Source: Nereocystis luetkeana (lineage: Eukaryota; Sar; Phaeophyceae; Laminariales; Laminariaceae). From it: 64,000 nucleotides of DNA. Positions within the stretch are counted from its first letter, which is position 1. Every line of letters starts with the position of its first letter. Position numbers and translations under genes: made by a program. Location: positions 7,210,157 through 7,274,156 of the forward strand of contig JARUPZ010000023.1 in assembly GCA_031213475.1 (NCBI GenBank), given 5' to 3'. A model generated the notes under the pieces. It saw only the letters and a program-made list of their open reading frames with translations, did no database searches and was not told the origin of the DNA. This document shows, piece after piece, positions 53,471-64,000 of this stretch.

Positions 53471-54950
53471 ATCTAGCTTTCTTTCATTTTTTTTCTTTTT
53501 CTCTTTCGATTTGTCTTCTGTGTTTTTGTTTTCTATTCGATTGTTTCCTTTCGTTTCTCTAATTCATAAAATGTGTATGTCGTGCCTGTCGTATCTAGTA
53601 TCATGACATGGCATTGCATTGCCCACCACTGCTGTGCTTACTGCATACGTGGCAACGTAGTATCTCTGTGGCGTAGCTTTGTGACCACAGACCTTGTATC
53701 TCTTCTAGGATTGAAGAATCGGCACGGACACTGGTTGTGCTGGATGTCGACGGGTAGAAATAACGGTTTAATGGGAAAACACACACACTGCTGTTTGTAC
53801 ATGTGCCGGAACACAGGTAGGTGAAGATATCCACCCCCCTATTACTCGAAGCAAGATAGATAGGCCCAAGAGTCCACAGGAATCTTGCCATATACGGCCT
53901 ACAGTTTAGTATTATGGATATCATGTCTAACTTCATCTATATATGTGTTGAAAACAAACATACATACGGAGCCTTCCCCAACCCCCTATATATAGCGTAT
54001 GCCTGTGGTGTCGTATCAACCACTTCGTGTATCCATAACCATAGCATCAACCCTGTTCGGGGGAAAAAAAAAAAATGCAGGTGTATATATATATATGATA
54101 GTATTTCTTGCATAAAAAATTGATTAACGGAAAGCGCGAGAGCGTGAGTTAGCTACAATCGATGAAAGTCGACGAGCAGTGGGAATGCTGAACCCTATGC
54201 GCGACAAAAAAAAGGCACGTACCGGGGGGGAGAAGGGACGACACCTGTGACCACGGCTTGTCCAGAAGATCGCAGGGGGTGAAACCTCCTACGAGTTAGG
54301 CTGTAAAGTAAAAGTGATGATAAAAAGAAGGAAAACATATGATATCCTTGCCATCCGACAATGCGGAGCGTTGTTCCAAAAAAGACTAAGGAACAGAAAA
54401 CTGCCGTGCGGATAGATTAGATTCCCAGCGCTACAGCAGCAGTAGAACACTGCGAATGGTTGCTTGGTGTGTGGCATATTGGCGCCGTGTTTATGCTGGA
54501 CCACCGATCTAAGACCAGGGGCACGGACCTAACGAGATACCTGGTAGATAGTACGGCTTGGCGCATACCAGTACATAGTGAAGAGCTGGTTGGGGGGGGT
54601 GTTCGGAAATACACGAATCTGAGTACGACAGTAACTTGATGGGTCTGCAGTATTCAGTTAGACTACAGCAGTACCATTGAAAGTATTGGAGTGGACTGCA
54701 CATATATATATACTCTATTAATAGTCAGCCCAACCTGATCTACAATCAGTATTTCCGCATTCACAGCATTCACATACAAGGATCCCCTTCGGGATGTGGG
54801 TAACGTGATATCTCGGGGGCGTCGCAAGGCGAAAAGGGTGTCAGAGGTAACACACGTACGGATGTTCATGGCGGAAACGTTACATGGGTTAGCATATTGC
54901 TCGAAGGAAAGAGCAAGAAAAGTCAGCAAGAACTGAGTACTACTCTTTCT
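53471..54950. other. No gene seen
   Basis: AT-rich sequence with a T-rich run (53480-53560). Segment 53560-53640 resembles 32160-32230 on the other strand at roughly four bases in five, so it is part of an unnamed dispersed repeat. No coding signal. Confidence 0.45.
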
Positions 54951-56110
54951 GCGATGAATATTACACTACTACATACACGCGGTACCATGGGTTTACTACT
55001 ATTAAACTGTACCTATACACCACCACCACCATTACTACGCATATAAAATACCAGTAGGAGCAGCATGCACTCTACAAAATACTACCAGTACCTGATACTA
55101 ACCTCCTAATTATACTAGTACGTACTACTTCTTGAGCGTGACCAAACGCTCATACAATACAGACAACCTCACGGTAAAGAGAGAGGTCAAATAACCACGC
55201 CGTACCGTGGGTTGGGGCATGACTATGACTGGGGACCATAGTTAATAGGACCAAATCTTGTTGCCAAAAATAATTAAATATATAGGTTTTTATGTTCACC
55301 ATAGGTCCTATTAACTATAGCCCCCCGTAATACTACAGTACAGTTGTTACTATTCACCTCTACCAGTAATACGTGGATGCAGTGCAAGTAGAAGCACCAT
55401 GAATAAATACTACCAGTACATTTTTACCTACCTATCAAGTTCGTTAACAATCCAATATTTATTTGGAAAAACACATCAATCAGGAAAATATGGAAGATTG
55501 AAAAATTGCTCGTAAAAATTTCGAAAAATTGGAAAGAAAGCTATCCGATAAGAATGACCCTTACTACTCCTACTACTATTAACTTTCATACAACGGCGAC
55601 GTGGCAAAACAGCGGTACCATTGGTTGGGGGCATGGCTGCTATACTGCTGTTACTCTTAATAATATATGTCACTACCAATTTATAATACGCAGATAGATG
55701 CACTACAGTAAATGTAGAAGCAGCATGCACGCTACAAAAGACTACGTCTAACAACGTATACCTGGTACTATTAATACCACGTCTACTATATTAATAGTGA
55801 ATCAGTAAAACAAGCTACTATTGTACGTACAACGTACGGTTGAGGGCATCCACTGCTATCGGCCTACTGTAAGTAGTATAATAGAGAAGCAACAAGCAGA
55901 CAACAACAACAACAATGCAACATCACATAGTAGCGGATACCCCAACGACTACGTACGACTATTATTATTGGTACGACGCATAGCACAGGTCCTTGTACTA
56001 CAGTAGTATTACACTACTGCTATTGGACAGCATTACTACTATTAATAATACTAACGAAAGAAGCATACACCACACTCGTTACAATGGACTAATATTAGTA
56101 CCTGGTATGT
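54951..56110. repeat. Triplet-rich AT region (TACTAC / TACCAGTA)
   Basis: Repeated TACTACTA, ATTACTACT, TACCAGTAC and GTAGAAGCA strings at irregular spacing, with the MITE at 55229-55327 inside. The segment near 55690-55720 (GCAGCATGCACGCTACAAAA) repeats that near 55055-55080 (GCAGCATGCACTCTACAAAA). No gene is supported. Confidence 0.55.
55229..55327 (+). mobile_element. MITE family 1, copy 2
   Basis: A 99-base element, CTGGGGACCATAGTTAATAG to CTATAGCCCCCCG, with TA at the 3' flank; the 5' flank has mutated. The AT-rich interior matches the other copies. Confidence 0.85.
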
Positions 56111-56689
56111 TTTTAGGTCGATGAGATGAAGGGATGTTGGTTGTGGTATTCTACATGTAAATGTATGTGTGCGTCACATCGGTTTTGACTTGTCGTACAG
56201 TCCCGGCAGAACATTTTTCCCAGAAGTTCGACTTTCCCCCTAAATATTGAATGGTTTTGAGGTGGTCAATTATTTTCAGAAGACATGAAGCATGCTGCCG
56301 CAAATACCTGTTTCAGACGGATCCAACCATCGCCACTGAGTTTTTGTTTTCGTCTTTGGGTCGGAGTACTTCGCCGTTCCGAAAACAACTCTAGAGTTTT
56401 TGGTGGTCGACCCAGGCAGTTGTCATGTTTTTTCGTTCGACACCGGTTTTTCACGTTTCTCGTCCAGGGGCAAATTCCTGTAGAATACAGAAGCAGATAT
56501 ATATACCGTAGGCGAAAACACACATTTTCCTGGCTCCAACTAACTGTGGAAAGTTTAGCTGTGGCGCACAACTGGCACGATGGATGCCGAAAAACTCCTC
56601 GGATTTGGATGAACCGGACCCGGACCCGGTGTTTTTTTTTTTGTTTTTTCGGAAACAAATCATGTGGCCCGAGATCATCCTTTTCATGA

Positions 56690-57520
56690 ATCTTCTTATC
56701 ATAGTATTGATGGTTCTTATATCTTCTTATCATAGTATTGATGGTTTTTGTGAGTATCATGCTTGCCACCCGACAATGTGCAGCATGAGCCTCAACGTTG
56801 ATCACTCAAAACATTCCTGAACGAGGAAAAAAACGGAAACAAAGGAAACCTATGCACAAGGTCTAGCTACCTTGTCTACTTTCCTCCATGCTTTATCTGC
56901 GATACCCTATTTATTTGTTGTGCTTGCTCCCTCCTCCATCTCGATATCTACTCGTTACTTTCTCTTCTTAAATCCTAAGCCGCAACCAAATCCATCCCCA
57001 CGCCATCGGTGTGGGTCTGCCATCTTCTCCCCCCCTGCTCTTTCTCGATTCCTGGCAACCCCCAAGCTGAAGTTTGAATCGCGACTCCCTCCTCGAAACG
57101 GCGACATGTGTAGTCACCGAGATGATTTGGAATAGGCATCCTTTCCTTCCGATCGACCCACCATCTCTCCCCCCCACGACACTAGCTGCCAGCTGGTCGA
57201 CGAACTCACTGCCCTCTACCCCGAGGCGCCCAAAGCTTTCCACTGGAAAGTGCAAAGTTTGTGACTCCGTTCGTCAAAGGACACATGTCCCGGACGAGCG
57301 TAGTGTTGGCGCTTGCGCGCCTCGGAGGTAGAGGCAGCTGATCCGTGATCTGATCAGCATTGCCTCCTCGCAGGTGTATATGCGCTTGAGGGTCAGCATG
57401 GATGACGCCCAGCAGGATGGACACCTCCCTATACTCCCTGTCAGGGGCGTCCCGTAGCCCTCCTCTCCTGACGACAACGTCCATCCGCAGATTCCGATAT
57501 AATGTTAGTTTTTTATTAAT
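56690..57520 (-). mobile_element. 5'-truncated LINE copy
   Basis: The 3' end of the LINE at 46-53.5 kb, on the minus strand. It starts in the nuclease-like C-terminus (MDVVVRRGGLRDAPDREYRE; the Met begins near 57486), continues GRLGVEGSEFVDQLAASVVG and RFKLQLGGCQESRKS, and ends in the same 3' UTR with a different tail (two copies of a ~27-base ATCATAGTATTGATGG unit at 56695-56750). 5' truncation is typical of LINE insertion by target-primed reverse transcription. One or two frame changes are present. Confidence 0.8.
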
Positions 57521-57737
57521 ATGATTACCATTATTGTGCTTGCCACCCGATATTGTGTACCTGGTAGTGCTGTTCTGGGAAAGCTTAAGGAATACAAAAT
57601 GAAAAACTCTACAGCGCGGCAGTATCATACGAAAAATCAAAACCGGTGTGACGCACACGAAGGCTATCAAAACCAACACCCCTCCACCTCATCCATAAAA
57701 AAACGGCCTCTCCCCTCCTTAAGCTTCAAACAAACGG

Positions 57738-57761
57738 CCTAACCCTAACCCTAACCCCTAA
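57738..57761. repeat. Interstitial telomeric tract (CCCTAA)n
   Basis: CCTAACCCTAACCCTAACCCCTAA, read as three to four TTAGGG units on the minus strand, flanked by an AAGCTTC / GAAGCTT inverted pair (57721-57727 and 57763-57769). It lies 25 bases before the 276-bp satellite. (The tract is given here as CCTAACCCTAACCC plus TAACCCCTAA.). Confidence 0.8.
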
Positions 57762-57784
57762 GAAGCTTCTATAAAAAACCCGCT

Positions 57785-59575
57785 GTCCATAAATATAGCA
57801 GGTTTAAAACTGCTACGCGCATGGTTCGACGCGCAGAAGGTCGTGTGGTGTTGCTGGTCTACACTGCTATCGGTAGTACCGAGGAGAGAGTCGCTGCGGC
57901 TTTCCTATTTCTGCAGCTCTTCTACCTTTTCCGATACCTCCCCCCACATACAGCTGTTACTTCTCGTGCCCCTGACCCTGCCACCTCCAACCCCAAGGGC
58001 CCAGACCTCCCCCCCAAGCACTCCCGAGGAAGCATCTTCTTAAACCCGCTGCCCACAAAGTGGCTGGTTTATAGCTGTTACGCGCATGTTCCAACGGACA
58101 GAAGGCCGTTCGGTGTTACTGGTCTACACCGCTCTCGGTAGTGCCTAGACGAGAGTCCCTGCCTTTTTGCTCTCTCTGTAGATCTTCTACCTTCTTCAAT
58201 TGCCCCCCCCACATACTTCTATCACTACCTTTTATCTTTCCGCACCCCTGATCCTGCCACCTCCAACCGTAAGGACCCAGTCCTCCTTCCCAAGCACTCC
58301 CGAGGAAGTATCTACCAAAACCCCACTGTCTATAAAATGGCTGGTTTACAACTGCTACGCGCATGTTTCAATGTATGTGCAGAAGGTCGTGCGGTGTTGC
58401 TGGTCTACACTGCTATCGGTAGTACCAAGGAGAGAGTCCCTGCCGCTTCGCTCTCCCTGCAGCGCTTCCACCTTATTCTACAACCCCTCCCGCCTCGTGG
58501 TACCACTGCCTTTTTTCTTCCCGTACCCCTGACCCTGCCACCTCCAACCGCAAGGGCCTAGTCCTCATTCCCAAGCACTCCCGAAGAAGCATCTACCAAA
58601 TACCCGCTGTCCATACAAATGGCTGGTTTACAACTGCTACGCACATGTTTCAATGCGCAGAAGGCCGTGCAGTGTTGCTGGTTTACACTGCTATCGGTAA
58701 TACCGAGGAGAGAGTCCCTGCCGCCACGCTCTCCCTGCAGCTCTTCTACCTTATTCTACTACCCCTCCCGCCACGTGCTACCACTGCCTTTTATCTTCCC
58801 GTATCCCTGACGCTGCCACCTCCAACCGCAAGGGCCCAGTCCTCTCTCCCAAGCACCCCCGAAGAAGCATTCACCAAAACCCGCCGCCTATAAAATGGCT
58901 GGTTTACAACTGCTACGCGCATGTTTAAATGCGCAGAAGGTCGTGCGGTGTTGCTGATATACACTGCTATCGGTAGTACCGACTAGTACCGAGGAGAGAG
59001 TCCCTGCCGTCTCGCTCTCCCTGCAGCTCTTCCACCTTATTCTACAACCCCTCCCACCACGTGCTACCACTGCCTTTTATCTTCCCGTACCCCTGACCCT
59101 GCCACCTCCAACCGCAAGGGCCTAGTCCTCTTTCCCAAGCACCCCCGAAGAAGCATATACCCAAAAGCCGCTGTCCATACAAATGGCTGGTTTACGACTG
59201 CTACGCGCATGTTTCAATGGGCAGAAGGTCGTGCAGTGCTGCTGGTCTGTACCTAGAAGGTATTTCCTGCCGTCTCGCTCTCTCTGTAGCTCTTCTACTT
59301 TGTTCTCGATCCCCCCGTCCCACGTGTTACCACTGCCTTCGCTTCCCGTACCCCTGGCCCTTCCACCTCCGACCGCGAAGACCCAGTCCTTCTTCCCAAG
59401 CACTCCCGAAAAAGCATCTACCAAAACCCCGCTGTCCATAGAAATGGCTGGTTTATAACTCCTGCGTGCATGCTTCAACTCGCAGGGGGTCGTGCGGTTT
59501 TCCTGGCCTACACTGCAATCCTTCGTGGGTGGGAAAGAGTCCCTGCCGTCTCGCTCTCTCTGTAGCCTCACCTCC
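57785..59575. repeat. Satellite array, ~276-bp unit, about seven copies
   Basis: Units begin near 57795, 58060, 58337, 58619, 58895, 59183 and 59443 with ATGGCTGGTTTACAACTGCT or a variant; spacings are 265-288 bases, with the last unit partial. Each unit contains CGTGCGGTGTTGCTGGTCTA, ACTGCTATCGGTAGTACC, and a CTTCCCAAGCACTCCCGAAG segment. Repeated open frames (MAGLQLLRACF...) on the plus strand and others on the minus strand are by-products of the repeat; the frames shift between units, which argues against a protein. Confidence 0.9.
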
Positions 59576-60396
59576 TCCTCCTCGACCACTTCCCCCCTCA
59601 ACAGCGCTGCTTCTCTACAAGCCACGACACCCCTCGTTTCTGCCTGGGTCGCCCTTACTGGTATCCAAGCCGTGATCACATGAAGTAAGAGTAGGAGGTG
59701 CATGCTTCCTGCTAAACACTTGGTACTGGTATGTACTTGCAGGCGCTACGCACTGCTGCTGTGAACGAAAGAAAAAAAACTCCGAAATATCCCGAACACA
59801 GACAGCAGTAAGGATAAGGGTTCTTCTTTTCGTCGGAGAGCTTTAAAACAGCAGAGGTCAAAAGAGAGTTCGTCGAAATATATCACGCACAGAAAATATG
59901 AACGACGGTTTCTGCCCCAGCACTCAACACACACCTGGTGACAGCTCTAACTAAAGCAGTCAGTGTTGCAGAGCAGCGCCCCTCCTACATTCCAAGGCCA
60001 GGGGCACCCGGTACGTACTATTATTGATACTGTTTTCCGCCTTTTTTTGTTTTTTTTCACTTGTTCGCCTTCCGCCTCGTGTACCGTATTACAGAAGTAC
60101 GACGATAGCCGTAGTAGTCCGTCTGCACAGAGGGAAATGTGTGATCACGGCCAGCGCAGCAGAGTACAGTGGTGTCTAGACAGCCACAACAAAGGAGGAT
60201 GAGGCGCAAAGTGCAAGCAAAAAGGCTCTACTACCTGCCGAGTGTGATGAGCTGGGTGAACGAACCGACCTCTCGCTGAACCTACTGCCACATATAGATC
60301 GAGGGGTGAACCTACGTCCGCGGTGGGCATAGAGAAACTCCAACAACTCTCGTCGTACCTCTGTATGTCTTCCGCGAACAAAACCACCTACTATTA
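59576..60396. other. No gene seen
   Basis: Mixed sequence with no supported exon. Short open frames are present on both strands without recognised motifs. Confidence 0.45.
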
Positions 60397-60500
60397 CGGG
60401 GGGGCATAGTAACTAGGAGCTATGGTACACACAAAAACCTATGTATATATTTACGTATTTTTTTTCAACAAGATTTGGTCCTACTTACTATGCCCCCCCG
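60397..60500 (-). mobile_element. MITE family 1, copy 3
   Basis: A 104-base element, CGGGGGGGCATAGTAACTAG to CTTACTATGCCCCCCCG, flanked by TA on both sides (60395-60396 and 60501-60502), a Tc1/mariner-like target duplication. The interior matches the others in reverse orientation. Confidence 0.88.
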
Positions 60501-61035
60501 TAAGAGCACTCCCACCCGGTCTCCCTCTCTCTTCTCCGTCAACCCACTTGGACCAGCCAGTCCTCCTTCCCTCCTGCTCCGCTTCACACAGCAGGGCCGC
60601 TCCCACTCGCTGAAGCCACCCTCGCGTCGCACACCCACCCGTCCCACGTCCGCGTCGCTTCTTGCCGTAAGGTTCCTCCGCCTTTGGGGGCACGCGTACA
60701 CCCGCTCTCCTCTCCGCCCTCCTTATTTCACTGATTGCACTGGATCCCCTCAAGACTCACGGCCTGGTGCAGTGATCCACGATCGGGTGCTCGCGTCGGC
60801 GCCGCGTGCCTTACCGCTTACCGGGCGCTTGGTCCGTTGGTGCTTTCTTTGCCTTTCCTCTGCGCTCCCCGCCGCCTCCGCTGGTCTATTTCCTAAATCG
60901 GTGCACAACGTTACGTACGTGCCAATTCCCGATTTCTCCCACTTCTTTGTTTTCTTGTCCTTTCTCGACGGCCGCCCTAGCCTGAGCTCCCGACCGGGGC
61001 ACGTGCCTAGAAGACACGTGTTCCCGCGACCCGCT

Positions 61036-61055
61036 GGTGCTGCTGCTAGTAGTGC

Positions 61056-61105
<50 letters not shown>

Positions 61106-61195
61106 TTGTTGTTGTTGTTGTTTTTGTTGTTGTTGTTGTCGTTGTTGTTGTTGTTGCTGTTGCTGTTTGTTGGTGGTGGTGGTGGTGGTGTTGGA
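61036..61195. repeat. (GTT)n / (GGT)n microsatellite
   Basis: A long GTT run, then GGT, ending at the border of the family-2 MITE at 61196. The translated poly-Val or poly-Asn stretches are artefacts. Confidence 0.92.
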
Positions 61196-61549
61196 GGCGT
61201 TCTACGATAGAAGTTCACCCTAATTTTTCTGAGGCTCCTCACTTAAGGAGCTCCATACCTCACTCGAAAACTGACTTCAGCAAAAATCAAATTGCATCGT
61301 GGCGAATAATCCCATGGCCCGAGTCTAGAAAACGCTTTGTTTCGAAATCAAGATTAGCATTCCGACCATTTGGGCTCAAGGAACCCCGTCTTTCAGAAGC
61401 AAAATAGCGGAAATGTGCTACTACGGGGGGCCATAGTTAATAGGACCAAATATTGTTAGTAAAAATGGTTAAACATATAGATTTTTATGTATACCATAGG
61501 TCTTGTTAACTATGGCCCCCCGTAATACCTCTCTTCATCGTAGAAAGGG
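61196..61549 (+). mobile_element. MITE family 2, copy 3, with nested MITE
   Basis: Begins GGCGTTCTACGATAGAAG and ends CTTCATCGTAGAAAGG. Its interior matches copy 2 in the same orientation. A family-1 MITE (61424-61522) is inserted near its 3' end, after GAAATGTGCTAC. Confidence 0.85.
61424..61522 (+). mobile_element. MITE family 1, copy 4 (nested)
   Basis: A 99-base element with near-perfect inverted ends CGGGGGGCCATAGTTAATAG and CTTGTTAACTATGGCCCCCCG-type, flanked by TA/TA (61422-61423 and 61523-61524). It is the best preserved copy and probably the youngest. Confidence 0.92.
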
Positions 61550-61580
61550 TCGTTGGTGTTGCTGTAGTGTGGTAGTATTA

Positions 61581-61684
61581 CGAGAGACCACACCATAGTA
61601 AAAAGGACCAAATATTGTTTTTAAGAATGGGCAAGTATATAGATTTTTGAGTGCACCGTAGGTCCTATTTACTATGTTTCCCCG
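61581..61684 (+). mobile_element. MITE family 1, copy 5
   Basis: A 104-base diverged copy, CGAGAGACCACACCATAGTA to CTATGTTTCCCCG, with TA on both flanks. It lies 31 bases downstream of the family-2 copy. Confidence 0.82.
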
Positions 61685-62015
61685 TACTCGTAGCAGGTAC
61701 GACGTACATAGTAGTGGTGCTGTTGCCACGAGTCTGCAGCTGAAACCATGAGTATATAACTGTTTTTGGCAGTCATTTAAACATAGAGGGAAACTTTTCA
61801 GAACTAATGCAGATGATTTGTTCATGATGCCCTCAATCGTATGTAGACCTGTACAGCATTAATGAGTACAGCCGAGATGCTGCCTATTTTTTATTTTTGT
61901 GATGTTAGAGTTCTCGTACCGACGCGCCACCACACGTGGTTCCAATTTCTGGGGATCCAAAAACATTTTTTTTAGATTTTTGAAATGAGGAAACTCACTT
62001 TTCTTTGAAAAAGCG
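61685..62015. other. No gene seen
   Basis: Unremarkable sequence between the last MITE and the tRNA-like segment, with no supported coding frame. Confidence 0.5.
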
Positions 62016-62021
62016 ATTTCA

Positions 62022-62155
62022 TGGTGGACGTGAGATTCGAACTCACGACCAACGACCCATGTTCTGCCGTCGTCGCCATTTGTGAAAAGTCTTAGTCCGT
62101 TGGGAAAGGTGAAAGGTTAACCAATCGCCTCCCCAACCTAAACCTCATAACACAG
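62022..62155 (-). pseudogene. tRNA-like sequence / tRNA-derived relic
   Basis: On the minus strand a perfect T-arm (GTGAG-TTCGAAT-CTCAC) is followed by GTCCACCA, as at a tRNA 3' end, and preceded by a five-base stem ACGAC/GTCGT at about the anticodon-arm position with a loop of 12. The B-box consensus is intact. An A-box-like GAGGCGATTGGTTAACC lies further upstream. A matching GGTGGAC acceptor 5' strand is missing. It may be a tRNA pseudogene or the head of a tRNA-derived SINE; a functional tRNA is unlikely. Confidence 0.45.
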
Positions 62156-64000
62156 CAGCATACTCACTCGAAATAATATTTTGTAGGAGAGCTTTTCTGG
62201 GCAAAATCGAAAGATAAAAAGATAAAAAGAAGAAAAGAAGGAAATGAAGAAATCTGTCGTGCCCCCCTACAGGGGATGTGGCAGATACTTGAAAGGAACC
62301 AGCTGAAGAAAACAAGAAACATAAAAAGAGAACAAAAACACCACTAGTTGTGAACAGAGTGAGAGTACAACTACCAAGGGAAAATGACAGGCAAACCACA
62401 GCACAAAGCACCCTCCAGATAGCGGCAGCAGTTTGTGGTACGAGTAGCATAGCCATGCCCTCCCTGCTAGTTCGCCTGGTACCTTGCTACCCCCGTCCTG
62501 CGTTCGTTCGTCAACTTTGCCCCGTCCCTCGGCGTCAGACAGTAACACGCAAAGCAGGCTCGTTATCCACCCACGCCACACGACTCCGTTCATAAGGCTT
62601 ATTGGTACAAGAAAGGAAAAGGAGGAAATAAAATGAAAATCACAAAGGATCAAACACAAAAAAAGAAGACCACGTTCGAACCAGCTGCACCAGTTGGCGG
62701 CACGGGTAGCATAGTCATGTTCTACTTCCTAGTCGGCCTGGTGCCTTGCTACCCTGTCTGCCATCTCCTCTCTATTTTCGTCCATCGCAGTTTCCCTTCC
62801 ACTACTCCTGTTCCCCCCCCTCCCCGCTCTCCCTTGGTCAGGCTTTCTGCCACTCCTCCTGTTGTTGCCTTCCCTATACTCCCATCCCCTTGCGCGAAAA
62901 AAATGTCGACAATTTGGGGGGGAAAAACTGTCCGATAGGAATGACCCTAAGTATGTTTGTTGTTTGGTTCTTATCTCTGTTCAACACCTCTCGCGTACCT
63001 TGCGAGCCTGTAATCTGCGAACATCTGCGCATTCTCTTGTTGTGTGCTTCCTTTCTTGCCTTCTTGGTTTCTTGCATGAATTGAAGTTTGCTTTGCTCAT
63101 GAATCTGGAATTGCTATAGAATAGGTGCTGGATCTCATCCACACTTAAACCTACAGCATATATATATAACACACACCCGATATAGACTGCCAACTTGACA
63201 ATGTACTGAAAGCCTGCCATACCTTAACCCTAAGTAAGGGAGATGGCGGGCGGGTTCTTTTTTCAACTCGCCGACCTCCTAAAGAATATCAAACCCCTCC
63301 CCATGAGTAGAGTATTACGTACGGTAGATGGTCTTTTTCCTCACTACTACTGCTGTGTCAACCAGTCTCAGCATATCTTTCTAGGTCAACCAACTGCACC
63401 CGTCATCAACGCTATGAGCCTTTGCCCATCCTCTCTGTTCAAGCATGCCAGCGATTCAATACCTCTCCACAAACCCCAGATTCCTTTGGTCAATCTTCTA
63501 CTTTGTTTTCCCTCTCTTCCCTATTATTCAGCAGATTTTTGATTTTGTCGGTTTCGATGTTTCGACCTCGAGTTGTTTTTTTCATCCTGTCTATATTTCT
63601 TCTGGGTATTAAGAGTATGCGATCTTCTCGGTTTATGTGTCGATTTGTACAGCGTAGCGCATGTACCTCATACGTACGTGCGCGGGCGACCCACTTAGGT
63701 TGACGACGGTGTCAACGGGATGTTTGGGCAGATTCTTATTTTTCAGGGGTGCAGTGCATTCAGCCAGATTCTCACCTGCCGACCCCCTTGCGCTCCCCAA
63801 TTCGCAATTATTTTAAAATTATTTCCTCCTCGAGTTCAGCACATACATATGCTTACATGTAAATTCCTAAATTCCCGTAAACCCCAGTCTGACTTTCTTA
63901 ACGGCCAGATTCTTAACTGCTGTCGTGTACTGTAGTCATATCTGCGATGCATCATGCTGGGCGAACACAGAATATTAATATTCTGTATTGTGCGGAACCA
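62156..64000. other. No gene supported to the window end
   Basis: Open frames of 60-130 codons lie on both strands, rich in Leu/Ser/Phe or low-complexity residues, without recognisable domains. A TATATATATA run is near 63160. A 17-base duplicate (GCTACCC.GTCTGC/GTCCTGC context) at 62485 and 62748 suggests that 62430-62590 and 62690-62880 are diverged copies of one sequence. Confidence 0.4.

Noticed and set aside
57821-59703. Repeated MAGLQLLRACF-type reading frames as a gene family or repeat protein
   Set aside because: The frames follow the 276-bp satellite, change register between units and also occur on the opposite strand.
60475-61407. A 310-codon plus-strand open frame
   Set aside because: It starts inside a MITE, runs through a (GTT)n microsatellite as poly-Val and ends inside another MITE. 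It is a chance frame.
1-64000. CRISPR arrays, bacterial operons, rRNA genes
   Set aside because: The tandem arrays have no regular unique spacers, no Cas-like or rRNA sequence is visible, and host genes are spliced.

Overview
The window looks like nuclear DNA of a eukaryote, most likely a stramenopile and probably a brown alga. This is an inference from four things: intron-rich host coding sequence with GT-AG and one GC-AG junction, a plant/algal zinc-induced-facilitator-like MFS transporter, Ngaro/DIRS-type tyrosine-recombinase retroelements, and dense triplet microsatellites with one short TTAGGG-type telomeric tract. There are no bacterial-style operons. Most of the 64 kb is transposons, their relics and tandem repeats.

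Layout. 1-4.2 kb: a 43-bp minisatellite, GGGTACCCG palindromes and one 242-bp MITE (family 2). 4.2-24.5 kb (+): one host gene, a 12-TM MFS transporter in about ten exons. Intron 1 (9.6 kb) holds a whole-length Ngaro-like element in antisense (4.90-11.97 kb) followed by a triplet-rich tandem array. Intron 3 (5.8 kb) holds a giant palindromic foldback structure (about 16.4-19.6 kb) and a 96-bp MITE (family 1). Later introns are short. 24.5-26.7 kb: no gene seen.

26.7-31.8 kb: a second Ngaro-like element, also coding on the minus strand, with the same order of parts but different terminal sequences. 31.8-42.5 kb: mostly featureless, with a decayed minus-strand coding relic carrying a zinc-knuckle-like motif (32.9-34.5 kb), an isolated first exon of a second MFS transporter (34.87 kb), and several short tandem duplications. 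42.5-53.5 kb (+): a large, decayed LINE with several RING-like zinc fingers, a reverse transcriptase with altered catalytic site and a C-terminal nuclease-like region; two MITEs (families 2 and 3) sit inside it.

53.5-64 kb: AT-rich DNA with triplet repeats, a 5'-truncated copy of the same LINE on the minus strand (56.7-57.5 kb), an interstitial telomeric tract directly abutting a seven-unit, about 276-bp satellite (57.7-59.6 kb), four family-1 MITEs (one nested in a family-2 MITE), and a tRNA-like relic at 62.0 kb.

The only host gene with a nearly complete reading is the MFS transporter; everything else that codes belongs to mobile elements. The strongest candidates for undescribed biology are the foldback palindrome built from CCCATGGG and TTAGGGGATCCCC units, the LINE with serial RING-like fingers, and the telomere-motif/satellite junction.
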